Both the position numbers and the translations under genes were made by a program. This document shows, in pieces, positions 9,548-19,730 of a stretch of 64,000 nt of DNA; position 1 is the stretch's first letter; the number at the start of each line of letters is the position of its first letter. Under the pieces are notes generated by a model that saw nothing but the letters and a program-made list of their open reading frames with translations, had not been told where the DNA came from and did not search any database. This stretch comes from Planctomycetota bacterium. GTDB taxonomy: Bacteria > Planctomycetota > PUPC01 > JACPCR01. The stretch covers positions 1-64,000 of the forward strand of contig JAQBXN010000025.1 of NCBI GenBank assembly GCA_027625095.1. Reading direction: 5' to 3'.

Positions 9548-10201
9548 TTACGCCGCAGCATGGATTGCGCTCATGGTGACGGTTTCCACGAGTTCTGAAG
9601 CGGCGTCTTCGATTTCAAGTTCGATGTTCTCGGACATGGTGGTGAAAATGTTCAGGGGGATGACGGCGGCCAGGGCGATAAGGAGTCCGGCCGCGGTAGT
9701 AATGAGGGCCTCGGAGATACCTCCGGCGACCAGGGATGCATCGAGTGCGGCGGCGGAGGAGAGGGATTCAAATGAACTGATCATTCCGAGGACGGTTCCG
9801 GACATGCCGAAGAGCGGTGCCGCGTTACCGATGGTGGCGAGGATGCTGAGCCGCTTTTGCACGGCGTTCATCGCGTGGAGGGAATAGTCCTCCATCGCCT
9901 TGCCCATGATGGTACGGATAGAATCCGGTTTTTCGTGGACGGCCTTGAGCTTGACGTGGGTCTGCAGCCCGACGAGCAGAACGGCAGAAACGGGGCCGGG
10001 GGTGCTGGCGCAAAGGGTGATGGCATCTTCGTCGCGTCCTTCGGCGAGGAGGGTGAGAATCTCGGCGCGCAGGGCGCGGACATCAATCCTGTTGTTGCGC
10101 ATAAAGGCCAGGCATCGGTCTATGAACACTCCCAGGGCGAGCACGCTGCAGATCATGAGCGGTATCATCATGTAGCCGCCCTGGATAATCTTCTCAAGCA
10201 T
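9548..10201 (-). CDS. MotA/TolQ/ExbB proton-channel family protein
   Basis: MLEKIIQGGYMMIPLMICSVLALGVFIDRCLAF ... TIGNAAPLFGMSGTVLGMISSFESL ... AAGLLIALAAVIPLNIF. Confidence 0.93.
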   Translation of the reverse strand: MLEKIIQGGYMMIPLMICSVLALGVFIDRCLAFMRNNRIDVRALRAEILTLLAEGRDEDAITLCASTPGPVSAVLLVGLQTHVKLKAVHEKPDSIRTIMGKAMEDYSLHAMNAVQKRLSILATIGNAAPLFGMSGTVLGMISSFESLSSAAALDASLVAGGISEALITTAAGLLIALAAVIPLNIFTTMSENIELEIEDAASELVETVTMSAIHAAA

Positions 10202-10766
10202 CCAATTTCTCCTGATAAATCTGTGCGAGGAGCTGGAATCCGTGCACGGGCGAAAGCCGGATGCGAGTCATGCTCTCGGCTTCGGCAGGCGCGAAGACCA
10301 CTTCTCCTGTGATGTGGTTGTAGAGTGATTTGTAAAGGTGGCTGAACGGAATCTCTTCGATGAACGGGCGGCGCCCGGCAGCGAAAAGGACGACCTCGTT
10401 CTTCGTCGCGGCGGCCCACACGATGCCTTCGCTCAGCCAGTGTCCAACATCGACAGTAGTATCGCTCTTCGACAGAAAGTAAACCGGACGGTCGCCAAGT
10501 GCTTCTTCAGCGACCTTGTGTTCAGAGCGGCTGAGAAGTTGGAATTCTTTGCCGTCCTGCTCCAGCGGTGAGGTAACCGGGGGCGGCAATTCGAGCGAAG
10601 CGCTCGAGCTCTCGCGAACATCCACCCCTTTCTCTTTTAGCTGCGATGCGAACGAATGGTTCTCTTCCTCGAGCATGCGGATACGATCGGTCAGCAGTTC
10701 GATAGTTCGTTTCTGCTGTGTGATCCTGTCTTCTGCCCAGTGTTCAGGTTTTGTTTCCTGGCTCAT
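10194..10766 (-). CDS. Hypothetical protein with N-terminal coiled coil, coupled to exbB-like gene
   Basis: 190 aa; overlaps the exbB-like start by 8 nt. Confidence 0.65.
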   Translation of the reverse strand: MSQETKPEHWAEDRITQQKRTIELLTDRIRMLEEENHSFASQLKEKGVDVRESSSASLELPPPVTSPLEQDGKEFQLLSRSEHKVAEEALGDRPVYFLSKSDTTVDVGHWLSEGIVWAAATKNEVVLFAAGRRPFIEEIPFSHLYKSLYNHITGEVVFAPAEAESMTRIRLSPVHGFQLLAQIYQEKLDA

Positions 10767-10940
10767 GGGATGAGAGGTGTTTATTCGAGAACTGCCCGCG
10801 AGCTAACAGATTCTGCTTTGCTCATCTGCGGCTGAGTATATTAAAAGTATTGGGCTGACTGGCCAGTGTTTACAACTCGGTGTAGTCGCCTGTTACCGAG
10901 AGATGATTTAGGGTTGAATCTATTCCTGGAAGGAGGCCGA

Positions 10941-11429
10941 ATGAAAATCGCCATCATGTCTGACTCTCATGACAATATCTGGAAGCTTGAGGCCGCCCTG
11001 GAAATGGCCGCCGGCTCAGACACCATCATCCACTGCGGCGATCTCTGTTCGCCGTTTATTATTGACCGTTTGGGCCGGCTCTCGAAGGAGAAACCGGTGC
11101 ACGTCATCTGGGGCAATAACGAAGGCGATATCCGCCTGATGTGCAAGCTCGCGTCCGGGCATCCACATATCACACTGCACGGGCAGCTTGCGGAATTAGA
11201 ATGCGATGGCGTTCGGATTGGCGTGAACCACTATCCGGAGATTGCCAGGCCGCTGGCAATGAGCGGCCAATACGACCTCGTCTGTTACGGACACAATCAC
11301 ACCGCTCACTGCAGTAAAGTGGGTAACTGTGTCTTGATGAACCCCGGTGAACTGATGGGTATGAAAGGCCAGGCCACGATGGCTTTCTTTGATACGGAAA
11401 GCGGCCAGGTGGAGCATGCGGACGTGTAG
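10941..11429 (+). CDS. YfcE/MJ0936-family metallophosphoesterase
   Basis: MKIAIMSDSHDN...IIHCGDLC...VIWGNNEGD...YGHNHTA; GGAGG upstream of ATG at 10941. Confidence 0.93.
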   Translation: MKIAIMSDSHDNIWKLEAALEMAAGSDTIIHCGDLCSPFIIDRLGRLSKEKPVHVIWGNNEGDIRLMCKLASGHPHITLHGQLAELECDGVRIGVNHYPEIARPLAMSGQYDLVCYGHNHTAHCSKVGNCVLMNPGELMGMKGQATMAFFDTESGQVEHADV

Positions 11430-11592
11430 GTTTGAGGCAAAATCAAGGGTGAGCCTCAGGGCGACGGGCTGCCAGCCGAGACGGCCGTCCCCCACTTGAT
11501 TGCGGCCTGCAGCGACATCAGCCGCAACGTTGTCCGAACCCCGAGGCTGCAGTTACTTTACGCCTTACGGATCACTCCTTACTCGTTAAAGA

Positions 11593-12558
11593 ATGTCCAG
11601 AGAACACAAAACCTCAAAGAATCGATCTCTGAAAGATTACGCCGTCATCAGCGCCAAAGGTTTCTGCATGGGAGCGGCCGATATCGTGCCGGGAGTCTCC
11701 GGCGGAACGATGGCGTTCATCCTGGGCATTTATCAGGAACTTATCGATGCGGTTCGGTCCATCGACACACAACTCATCAAGTCGTTCCTGAAATTTCGTC
11801 TCAAGGAGGTCCTTGCAAAATTTCCATGGCAATTTGTGGGGGCACTGCTCAGCGGGCTCTTTTTCGCAGTTCTGCTCCTTTCCCATTTCTTGAAACACCA
11901 ACTGGACACAAATCCGGGGAAGGTGCTGGGATTCTTTTTCGGTCTGGTGCTGGCGTCCATCGTCACTGTTGCCCGGCGAGGAAAGCCCTGGAATCAGGCC
12001 CGAGTCGGCCTGGCTGCTGTTGCTGCGGCCGTGGCCTTCCTGGTGGTCGGGCTTGTCCCAGTTGAGACGCCCGACGCGCTCTGGTTTGTTTTTGTGTGTG
12101 GTGTGATCGCGTTCTGTGCCCTCATCCTGCCCGGGATTTCTGGTTCGTTCATGCTGCTGTTGCTGGGCAAATATCAGTACATACTAGGTAATGTAAACGG
12201 ACTGAAGTCGGCGCTGAAGACTGCGGACATAAACGCGGTCATTCAACATACTCTGCCACTCACAGTGCTTGCGCTCGGCGGTATAGTCGGACTGATGTCG
12301 ATTTGCCGTCTCTTGGGCTGGCTGATGAGGGAGCATTACTCGCCGACCCTTGCCGTGCTTACAGGATTGATGATCGGCTCGTTGAGGAAGGTCTGGCCGT
12401 GGAAGAACGATTTCTTCAAGAGCTCAGAGATGAATATTCTGCCTCAGGAGTTTGATGGCGATTTTGGTAAAACCGTCGGACTCATCCTGGCGGGGCTTGC
12501 GATCGTTCTTGTCATCGAGTGGCTGGCGAGGGATCGGGAGGAAACAGGCAAACTGTAA
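11593..12558 (+). CDS. DUF368 domain membrane protein
   Basis: FCMGAADIVPGVSGGTMAFILGIYQELIDA and multiple TM segments. Confidence 0.92.
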   Translation: MSREHKTSKNRSLKDYAVISAKGFCMGAADIVPGVSGGTMAFILGIYQELIDAVRSIDTQLIKSFLKFRLKEVLAKFPWQFVGALLSGLFFAVLLLSHFLKHQLDTNPGKVLGFFFGLVLASIVTVARRGKPWNQARVGLAAVAAAVAFLVVGLVPVETPDALWFVFVCGVIAFCALILPGISGSFMLLLLGKYQYILGNVNGLKSALKTADINAVIQHTLPLTVLALGGIVGLMSICRLLGWLMREHYSPTLAVLTGLMIGSLRKVWPWKNDFFKSSEMNILPQEFDGDFGKTVGLILAGLAIVLVIEWLARDREETGKL

Positions 12559-12956
12559 CGGTAAGGACGCAGGCCAATATGAGATTGTCACCGTGACTGG
12601 ATGCGAACAGCGTCTATTGTGCGGAATCATAGCGTTGTCAATTCTCCGAAGTTCTACTCTGGAGTCCCGGAGCAGATTTCCGGACATCGGCCTGTAAACG
12701 ATATCTAGAGGCGGCTATGCGAGGTTTTTTGTTCCGGAATTTATATTACACATTTTCAGCCCAGGAGGGGCGGGAGCATGTATCCTGGGGCGCAAGCCCT
12801 GAGCTTTACTCACATTCTGTTTCAGATTACGCCGGAGGCGTAAAGGCAATCAGCCGGGGTTTCAACCAGGGGATCTGGGCAACGCCCCGGAACGACCGGT
12901 AGACTGGCCGGTGATGAGAAAGTGAAATAGAGCATAGTAGCGGGAGAGGAGATGAC

Positions 12957-15002
12957 ATGAAGAAATTGCCCAATGCCCTCATGCTGATCACCTGGTTATG
13001 CTCGCCCGTCTGGGCCGAGGCGTCACCGGCAGGGAATCCAATTATGATCGACCTGGCAAACATCGACGCGACAAACATGAGCCCGCTTCAGCAGTACCTG
13101 AAGGGGGGCATTATTCAGTTCACTGAGAAGGTTTCATCACCTCCCGGCGCTGATTTCTTCTACCTCCGATACCGCTTCGAAGTGCGCGGTGACGGCGTCT
13201 ACCGGCTGCATATCAAGGGCCGCGAGCCGGGGGCCCGGCAGTTATCGAGGTACTCCTACGTAGTTGACGACGGCCCTGTGCGGGACGTGTTCTACAGGCG
13301 GCAGGTGAACGGGCCGAGAGGACGCGTCGAAGGACGCGATAAACTCAAGCTTGCCGCCGGTGAACATACAGTGGAGCTTCGCTTTTACCCATCCCAGCGG
13401 ATGCGGGTGATGAGCCGGGTCGATGGGGAGTACGTCGGACATATTGTCAGTATCGATAGCATGGGTTTTTTGCCGGTCACGATGGAGAAGGCGACACCGG
13501 CCCCGCCGAGGACGGAAGAGCAGAGGCTGTTGATAAAACACGGCGATAGCGTCGTCTTCTTCGGGGATTCGATCACTGACGAGGAGTATTTCCCCGGGCA
13601 CTTCGAGCGGATCCTCCGCAAGACATACCCCGGCGAGGAGATTCTCTGCTACAACACGGGCGTTTCGGGCAATCGGATATGGGAGGGCCTGGCCAGAATC
13701 GACGACGTGCTCGGTTTGAACCCCACCTGGGTCGTGACCGCGTTCGGCGTGAACGACTGCATGCACATGTCGCCCGAGGAGTTCGAGGAAACCTACGAAA
13801 CGGTGATCCTGCGACTACAGAAGGATGGCATCCGGGTCCTCTGCACGACGCCAAGCGGGCTCTTGCCGGGGCTCGAGAAGAACGGGAGATATTTTCACAC
13901 GCCTGACCGCGCCCGGGGATTCGACCGGACGATGGCGCACGGCGCCAGGGCGGTGGTCGACCTTGCGAAGAAACACGGCTGCCTGCTTTCTGATTCGCTG
14001 GGAGTCCTGACGGGCTGTGGCATCCCTCGAGACCAACTCATGGCCAACCAGTGGCATCCAAACCTGGAGGGCGGGCGTCTGATGGCGTTATCCATCCTGC
14101 GTGAGTTAGGACTCTCAAAGGCCGACGTGGCGAAGACGCTGGACTCGAATGACATGGAATACTTCCAGGTTCTGGAGAAGAGACCACCAGTGACGCACCC
14201 CCGCCACGAGGTCCGGGAGCGTCTGCCCGGAGTCAAACCTGAAGGAGACATCGTTGTCGTGAGTTCATTCACAGACAACGCGGTCTATGCCTTCGAGGCG
14301 GAGACTGGAAAGGAGATCGCCTGCGTGCCTGTGGGGCACCATCCCATGGACATGGCCTACAGTGCCAAGCGGAAGGAGCTTTACGTCACCTGCGAAGCCG
14401 TAGGAAAGATCGAGGTGATCTCTATCCCGGACTTCAAGCTAAAAGCTGCGATTAAGGTCGGCGACATCTATCCTCTCGCCATCGAACTCACGAAAGATGA
14501 GGACACCGCCTGGACGGGCAACTACTGGGCGGCCGGTGTCACCGAGATAGACCTGGCAGAACACAAGGTGAAGAGGACGATTTCCGCCGGGGCTGGTGCA
14601 TTCGTTGAGAGCCTGCTCTTCCTGGAGAAGCGCGGACTGTTGCTGGCCGGGACGCAGAAAGGGCTGGTCGCGATCGATACGGCCGCCGGCAAGATCATCA
14701 AGACACTTCCTCTCGACTACATCGGGTGCCTCGTGCGCGACCCCGCGGGAGTGCGTGCCATCGATACGGGAAACTGGCGAACCCACACGCTGAGCGTTCC
14801 AGATTTGGTCGTAACGAAGACCGCTCCCCAGCCGCTTCCAACAAGGGCCGTTACTGCCGACGACAAGACCGGCGACGTCTGGGCCGGCAACTCCGACACC
14901 CACAAGCTGGTAAAGATTTCTGGGAAGAGCGGGGAGATTCGAGAGGTCGCCAACGTCGATTTTCCGTTCGGTATCACAATCATCAGGACGGATGCGTACT
15001 GA
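12957..15002 (+). CDS. Secreted SGNH/GDSL hydrolase fused to YncE-like beta-propeller
   Basis: signal peptide; FFGDSITDEEYFPGHFE, GVSGNRIWEGL, AFGVNDC, WHPN SGNH blocks; then VVVSSFTDNAVYAFEAETGKEIACVPVGHHPMDMAYS propeller repeats. Confidence 0.82.
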   Translation: MKKLPNALMLITWLCSPVWAEASPAGNPIMIDLANIDATNMSPLQQYLKGGIIQFTEKVSSPPGADFFYLRYRFEVRGDGVYRLHIKGREPGARQLSRYSYVVDDGPVRDVFYRRQVNGPRGRVEGRDKLKLAAGEHTVELRFYPSQRMRVMSRVDGEYVGHIVSIDSMGFLPVTMEKATPAPPRTEEQRLLIKHGDSVVFFGDSITDEEYFPGHFERILRKTYPGEEILCYNTGVSGNRIWEGLARIDDVLGLNPTWVVTAFGVNDCMHMSPEEFEETYETVILRLQKDGIRVLCTTPSGLLPGLEKNGRYFHTPDRARGFDRTMAHGARAVVDLAKKHGCLLSDSLGVLTGCGIPRDQLMANQWHPNLEGGRLMALSILRELGLSKADVAKTLDSNDMEYFQVLEKRPPVTHPRHEVRERLPGVKPEGDIVVVSSFTDNAVYAFEAETGKEIACVPVGHHPMDMAYSAKRKELYVTCEAVGKIEVISIPDFKLKAAIKVGDIYPLAIELTKDEDTAWTGNYWAAGVTEIDLAEHKVKRTISAGAGAFVESLLFLEKRGLLLAGTQKGLVAIDTAAGKIIKTLPLDYIGCLVRDPAGVRAIDTGNWRTHTLSVPDLVVTKTAPQPLPTRAVTADDKTGDVWAGNSDTHKLVKISGKSGEIREVANVDFPFGITIIRTDAY

Positions 15003-15008
15003 CGCCCG

Positions 15009-15362
15009 ACTGTCCGGCGGCGGCTTCAGCCAGCCGAGGTCGGGCAGGGCTATGAAGCGCTCATCCGCTTGATGTATTCGGCCCGATGGATCATCGAAGA
15101 ATTCCATAGAGGCAGCAAGACCGGATGCGGCGCAGAGAATCTTCAGATGGAAACCGCCCGTCGAATCTTTGCAGCCATTTCCGTCATGAGTTTGAGAGGT
15201 TTTCGGTTGATACACTTTCGTGAGCAATTCCGATCAGACCCGGAAGGCCCCGCTGAAGAATCTGGACTGGACGACTTGGGAATTCACTTCCTGGATACCA
15301 AGCTGAAGCGTGAGATCAGAACAGTCAAACAGGCCGCATTAATCGCAATACTGTTCGGTTAA
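15009..15362 (+). pseudogene. C-terminal remnant of an IS4/Tn5-like DDE transposase
   Basis: EVGQGYEALIRLMYSARWIIEEFHRGSKTGCGAENLQMETARRIFAAISVMSLRGFRLI resembles the conserved IEEFHR.SKTG C-terminal block; no N-terminal part present. Confidence 0.7.
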
Positions 15363-15398
15363 GCCTTCCTGACAGGCTTTGCAGCAGGCCGAAGGACA

Positions 15399-15438
15399 TC
15401 GACATTGGTAGGCCTTCGCGAGCCTACCTATGTCGATT
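15399..15438. repeat. Hairpin: 16-bp arms, one mismatch, 8-nt loop
   Basis: ATCGACATTGGTAGGC-CTTCGCGA-GCCTACCTATGTCGAT. Confidence 0.85.
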
Positions 15439-15645
15439 TGCCCCTTCCACTCCGGGACCAAGAATGTGGGCAATGCAGGCCGCTATCGTTGGGGTATTGG
15501 GAACAGTAAAATGGAATTGGATGAAATGGCCTTGGCCATGATGTCGCCTTACCGGCAGCCAAGTTGGGGCCGACCTCCTTCATTCGTGCCCCCTTCGGAT
15601 ATCGGTGGGAGTGGCCAACAGGACCTGACATAAATAGGAACCAAA

Positions 15646-18600
15646 ATGATCATGAACACCTCAGCCAACCATCACTCCATCCGCAACCTGCCAGTCAGTA
15701 AGAACAGCCTGTCGAGCATCTTGACCCTGGCGATACTTGCGTTCAACCTTTCCACACTCCAGGCCACCGAGACTGAAAACCTCAACATCCGCATTCTGCC
15801 TCCCCCAGGCAAGGTGGTGATCGACGGCAAGAGCGATGACTGGGATCTCTCTGGCGGCATCTTTGTATGCAGCGATGTGGAGAACCTGCGCGACAAGATG
15901 GGTGCGTGGATCCACATCATGTACGACGCGGACAATCTCTACGTAATCACGCGCTGGCTGGACGAGACGCCTATGAGCAATCCGGGCTCGATTGCCGGCG
16001 ATCATGGCTGGGATGGTGACTGCCTGCAGTTGCGCATCATCACCAGGCCTGAGGGAGTCAATCCTCCGCCGATATGCTGGGTGACTGCCTGGCGGGACCG
16101 CGACGGCAAAGATCTCATCGATCTGGCCTTTCCACAAAAGACTCATGAAAACCTCAAGGATGCGAAGGCCAGGGGAGCACAACAGGCATTTCTGAAAAAC
16201 GCCGATGGTAAGGGCTACGTGCAAGAGATCGCTCTGCCCTGGAAGACACTCATCGATGGTGGCCTTGCCCCGAAACCGGGAGATCGCATCAACTTTTCCG
16301 TAGAACCAAATTTCAATACGGGCAGCAATTTTCGCATCACCATGAAGGACATCTTCCGTCCCGGCGTCACTCCGGATCGGGTGTTTACCTTCCAGGCATT
16401 TAGATGTTGGGGCTACGGAATCTTTCAAGCCAAGGGCAATGTCGAGCCTAAGAAGTTACGCATGGCAGATAGACGCGAATTTTCGGTTGAGATGCAAGAC
16501 GGTAAACCTGCCATCAACTGGACTGGACTCTACGAAGCAAAGAAGATGGAAGGCTTCGCCAAAATCAGTCTCGACCTGCCCGAAGACGGATTTGTTTCTC
16601 TGAATATCAAAAATGCCGAGGGGCAGGTGGTGCGCCAGCTTCTTACAGCCAGCTTCATGACGCGAGGCGATCATGAAGTCCTTTGGGATGGCCTCACCAA
16701 CATGAGCCATCTCAAACCGGGCGAGGTGGTCGACCTCGGCGACTACTCGTGGGAGGCGATTTATCATCGCGGGCTTGGCCTGCGATTGGTCGGCTGGGCC
16801 GATAACGCGGGCAAAGCACCCTTCGATTCGCCCGGCGGAAACTGGGGCGGCGACCACGGAATGCCCAGCGCCGTGACCACCGACGGCAACCAGATCTATC
16901 TCGGATGGAACGGCTCTGAGGCCGGCCAGGCCGTTGTCTGCACTGACCTCGAAGGCAAGGTCAAGTGGCGTCACAAGCGCGGCGGCTTTGGTGGCGCGCA
17001 CCACATTGCGGCAGGGGGCGACACTGTCTACGTGAATGACAACCAAGTCGGAGAGTCGGTCCTTTACCGACTGGATGCGAAAAAGGGATCCTACATTTAC
17101 TGGAAAGGCAAGGACACCGCAGTTCTCCCCATCGAACCCGGCCTGGCCGGACTGGATATCACCGGCGGCAAGCTCTACCTGAGCCAGGGCAAAGGCATCC
17201 GAATCCTTGATGCAGAGACCGGAGCAGAACTCGAAACCATTGCCGTTGCCGAACCGGGTGACCTCGAAGCAGCGGCGGACGGCACCGTCTATGTGCTCTC
17301 AGCCGGCAAGCAGGTCCTGCGTGTCAAAGCCGACGGCACCACCGAACCTGTCGTCACTGGATTTACAAACGCCCGCGGGCTGGCCATCGGCAAAGGCGGC
17401 GAAATTTACGTCGGCATCCTCGACCCGGACAATCAGGTCAAGGTGTTCGGTCAGGACGGCAAGCTTATTCGTTCCATCGGAAAAGCCGGAGGCCGGGCAC
17501 CACTGGGGCTCTGGCAACCAGACGGCCTGCGTTTCATCAACGGTCTTGGAGTCGATACCGGCGGCAACCTCTGGGTGGCTGAAAAAGATGACCGCCCAAA
17601 GCGAATCTCCTGCTGGAATGGCAAGGACGGATCTTTTGTAAACGAGTTCTTCGGCCCAACCGCTTATGGCGCCATAGGGGGCGCTATCTCGCCTGTCGAT
17701 CCGTTCGTGATGGTTGGTAGCGGCTGCGATTGGAGGCTGGACCCAAAGACTGGAAGGGCGAAGCTGATGGGCGTGTTTCACCGCGGCGAAATGGGGAACA
17801 GCCGCTTTGGCCAGAGCCCCGATGGCCGACTGTATGTGGCTGTCGCCGAAGGCTGGATTCACGGCCTCAACCCGGTATCGCTCTATGAACGAATCGGTGA
17901 AGGGCAGCTCAAGCTTCGCACCCGCTTCGAGGCTTTAAGCGAAACGAAAGACAAGAACGGCGCCCCTTCCGGCAAGCTCACAGGCGCCCGGATCTGGTCG
18001 GACGCCAACGACGATCAAAAGGAGCAGCCCGAAGAGGTGCGGGAATACAAGATGGATCTTGGCGGCTGGATCACCGGCTGGTACATGCCGATGACCCAGA
18101 GCATGACCTTCTACGGCGGTTCGTACCGCATCGCGCCCACCGGTTGGACCAAATGTGGCGCGCCGCTCTACGACCTGACCCAATCCAAACGGATGCCTGC
18201 CCCGGAAGACATCATCCATCGCGGTGGCATGGGCGCCCAGCGCGGATGCGGTTCTCAAGACGGTAAACTCGTCGTCTACAACGGGCACTACAACCAGAAC
18301 CATAGCGATTTCACATGCTACGAAATCGAGAGCGGAAAGCAGAAATGGACTTACCCCAACAACTACGTCGGCGTCCATGGCGGACACAACGCACCGCCCG
18401 CTCAGACCGGGATGATCCGCGGGGCCTATGACATCGTAGGCACCGGCAAGCTCCCGGAACCAATCGGTGACATCTTTGTCATCGCCACCGACAAGGGCGA
18501 GTGGCACATCCTCACCGGAGAGGGCTACTACCTGAGCAGGCTCTTTGAATCCGACCCGCTGAAAATCAAATGGCCGGACAATGCATCTCCCGGCGCCATC

Positions 18601-19524
18601 ATGGACAGCTCTCCGCCCGGCATGGGAGGCGAAGACTTCGGCGGCTCGATCATCGTCACCGGCGACGGCGAACTGCATCTCCAGGCGGGCAAGACGGCCT
18701 ATATCAACATCAAGGTGGTTGGACTCGATACGGTCAGAAAACTCAAGGGCGGCAAACTGGAAGTCAAAGAGAGCGACCTCGCCCTTGCACGAAACTTCCG
18801 TGAAAAGCTACTGCAGCAGAGCGTCGGCATCCGCGAGGTCACCGTGGACAAGCGGTCCGTCACCTTCACCGGCGACCTGCGCAAGGACTTCGGGACCCGC
18901 GAGCCTCTCACCTTCGAGAAGAACCGCGCGGCCCGCATCGAAGCCGCCATCGCCTGCGATGACAACAGCCTCTACCTCGGCTGGCAGGTCGACGACGCCA
19001 CCCCGTGGGTCAACGGCGCCAGCGACCCGTTCCAGATGTACGCCGCCGGTGATACCGTCGATTTCCAGCTCTGCACCGATCCCAAGTCCGACCCCAAACG
19101 CAGCGAAGCAGTCCTCGGCGACCTTCGTCTTTCCATCGGTAATTTCCAGGGCAAACCCACCGCCGTGATCTACCTTCACGTAGCCACCGAAAAGCAGCCG
19201 AGGAAATTCTTCTCCGGCGTAATCCGCGAGGGCTACGAGATGCAAAGCGTCCTGGTACTAAAAGACGCAAAGATTGAGGTAAAGATCGATGACCGAAACA
19301 AACGCTACACAGTAGAAGCCGCCATCCCATTGAAGGCTCTCGGCCTGACCACCCAGCCCGGCCTAAAGCTCACCGGCGACATCGGCGCCACCCACGGCGA
19401 CCCGTCCGGCACCGACACCCGTCTGCGCACTTACTGGAACAACCAGTCTACCGGAATCGTCGACGACGAAGTCTTCGAACTGAAGATGGAGCCCAGTAAA
19501 TGGGGACAGCTCGTTTTTGAGTGA
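15646..19524 (+). CDS. Large secreted multidomain protein: CBM9-like, FlgD-like Ig, NHL/PQQ-like propeller, second CBM9-like domain
   Basis: 1292 aa; VVIDGKSDDWDLSGG...LYVITRWLDE (CBM9-like); IKNAEGQVVRQLL...HEVLWDGLTN (FlgD-like); repeated propeller blades; C-terminal IACDDNSLYLGWQVDD. Confidence 0.78.
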   Translation: MIMNTSANHHSIRNLPVSKNSLSSILTLAILAFNLSTLQATETENLNIRILPPPGKVVIDGKSDDWDLSGGIFVCSDVENLRDKMGAWIHIMYDADNLYVITRWLDETPMSNPGSIAGDHGWDGDCLQLRIITRPEGVNPPPICWVTAWRDRDGKDLIDLAFPQKTHENLKDAKARGAQQAFLKNADGKGYVQEIALPWKTLIDGGLAPKPGDRINFSVEPNFNTGSNFRITMKDIFRPGVTPDRVFTFQAFRCWGYGIFQAKGNVEPKKLRMADRREFSVEMQDGKPAINWTGLYEAKKMEGFAKISLDLPEDGFVSLNIKNAEGQVVRQLLTASFMTRGDHEVLWDGLTNMSHLKPGEVVDLGDYSWEAIYHRGLGLRLVGWADNAGKAPFDSPGGNWGGDHGMPSAVTTDGNQIYLGWNGSEAGQAVVCTDLEGKVKWRHKRGGFGGAHHIAAGGDTVYVNDNQVGESVLYRLDAKKGSYIYWKGKDTAVLPIEPGLAGLDITGGKLYLSQGKGIRILDAETGAELETIAVAEPGDLEAAADGTVYVLSAGKQVLRVKADGTTEPVVTGFTNARGLAIGKGGEIYVGILDPDNQVKVFGQDGKLIRSIGKAGGRAPLGLWQPDGLRFINGLGVDTGGNLWVAEKDDRPKRISCWNGKDGSFVNEFFGPTAYGAIGGAISPVDPFVMVGSGCDWRLDPKTGRAKLMGVFHRGEMGNSRFGQSPDGRLYVAVAEGWIHGLNPVSLYERIGEGQLKLRTRFEALSETKDKNGAPSGKLTGARIWSDANDDQKEQPEEVREYKMDLGGWITGWYMPMTQSMTFYGGSYRIAPTGWTKCGAPLYDLTQSKRMPAPEDIIHRGGMGAQRGCGSQDGKLVVYNGHYNQNHSDFTCYEIESGKQKWTYPNNYVGVHGGHNAPPAQTGMIRGAYDIVGTGKLPEPIGDIFVIATDKGEWHILTGEGYYLSRLFESDPLKIKWPDNASPGAIMDSSPPGMGGEDFGGSIIVTGDGELHLQAGKTAYINIKVVGLDTVRKLKGGKLEVKESDLALARNFREKLLQQSVGIREVTVDKRSVTFTGDLRKDFGTREPLTFEKNRAARIEAAIACDDNSLYLGWQVDDATPWVNGASDPFQMYAAGDTVDFQLCTDPKSDPKRSEAVLGDLRLSIGNFQGKPTAVIYLHVATEKQPRKFFSGVIREGYEMQSVLVLKDAKIEVKIDDRNKRYTVEAAIPLKALGLTTQPGLKLTGDIGATHGDPSGTDTRLRTYWNNQSTGIVDDEVFELKMEPSKWGQLVFE

Positions 19525-19526
19525 CA
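19304..19526. repeat. Long direct repeat copy 1 (3' end of the 1292-aa CDS)
   Basis: 223 bp; 219/223 identical to 22880-23102. Confidence 0.98.
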
Positions 19527-19701
19527 AGCAATTCAGGGGCTGTTTCAGCGAATGCGAAGGTTGCGGAAAAGTCGTTGACCGGAGCCTCTCAGTCATCTAA
19601 GATTTCTCCTTCCCAAACTACTACATCTTGTGTTCTTCCATCAATATCCTGTGCACAAATGGGGCCGTTTAGTGGATTGCAACCGGTGTTAGCAGGATGT
19701 T

Positions 19702-19720
19702 GATTTAAAGCCCTTAAATC
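19702..19720. promoter_or_regulatory. Perfect palindrome just upstream of first methyltransferase start
   Basis: GATTTAA-AGCCC-TTAAATC, ending 10 bp before the ATG at 19731. Confidence 0.4.
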
Positions 19721-19730
19721 CGCCAGTAGC

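Noticed and set aside
12717-12902. 61-aa ORF ...GGVKAISRGFNQGIWATPRNDR
   Set aside because: Overlaps a GC-rich hairpin-prone intergenic stretch (GCCGGAGGCGT...AGCCGGGGTTTCAACCAGGGG) that looks like a dispersed non-coding repeat; no ribosome-binding site seen.
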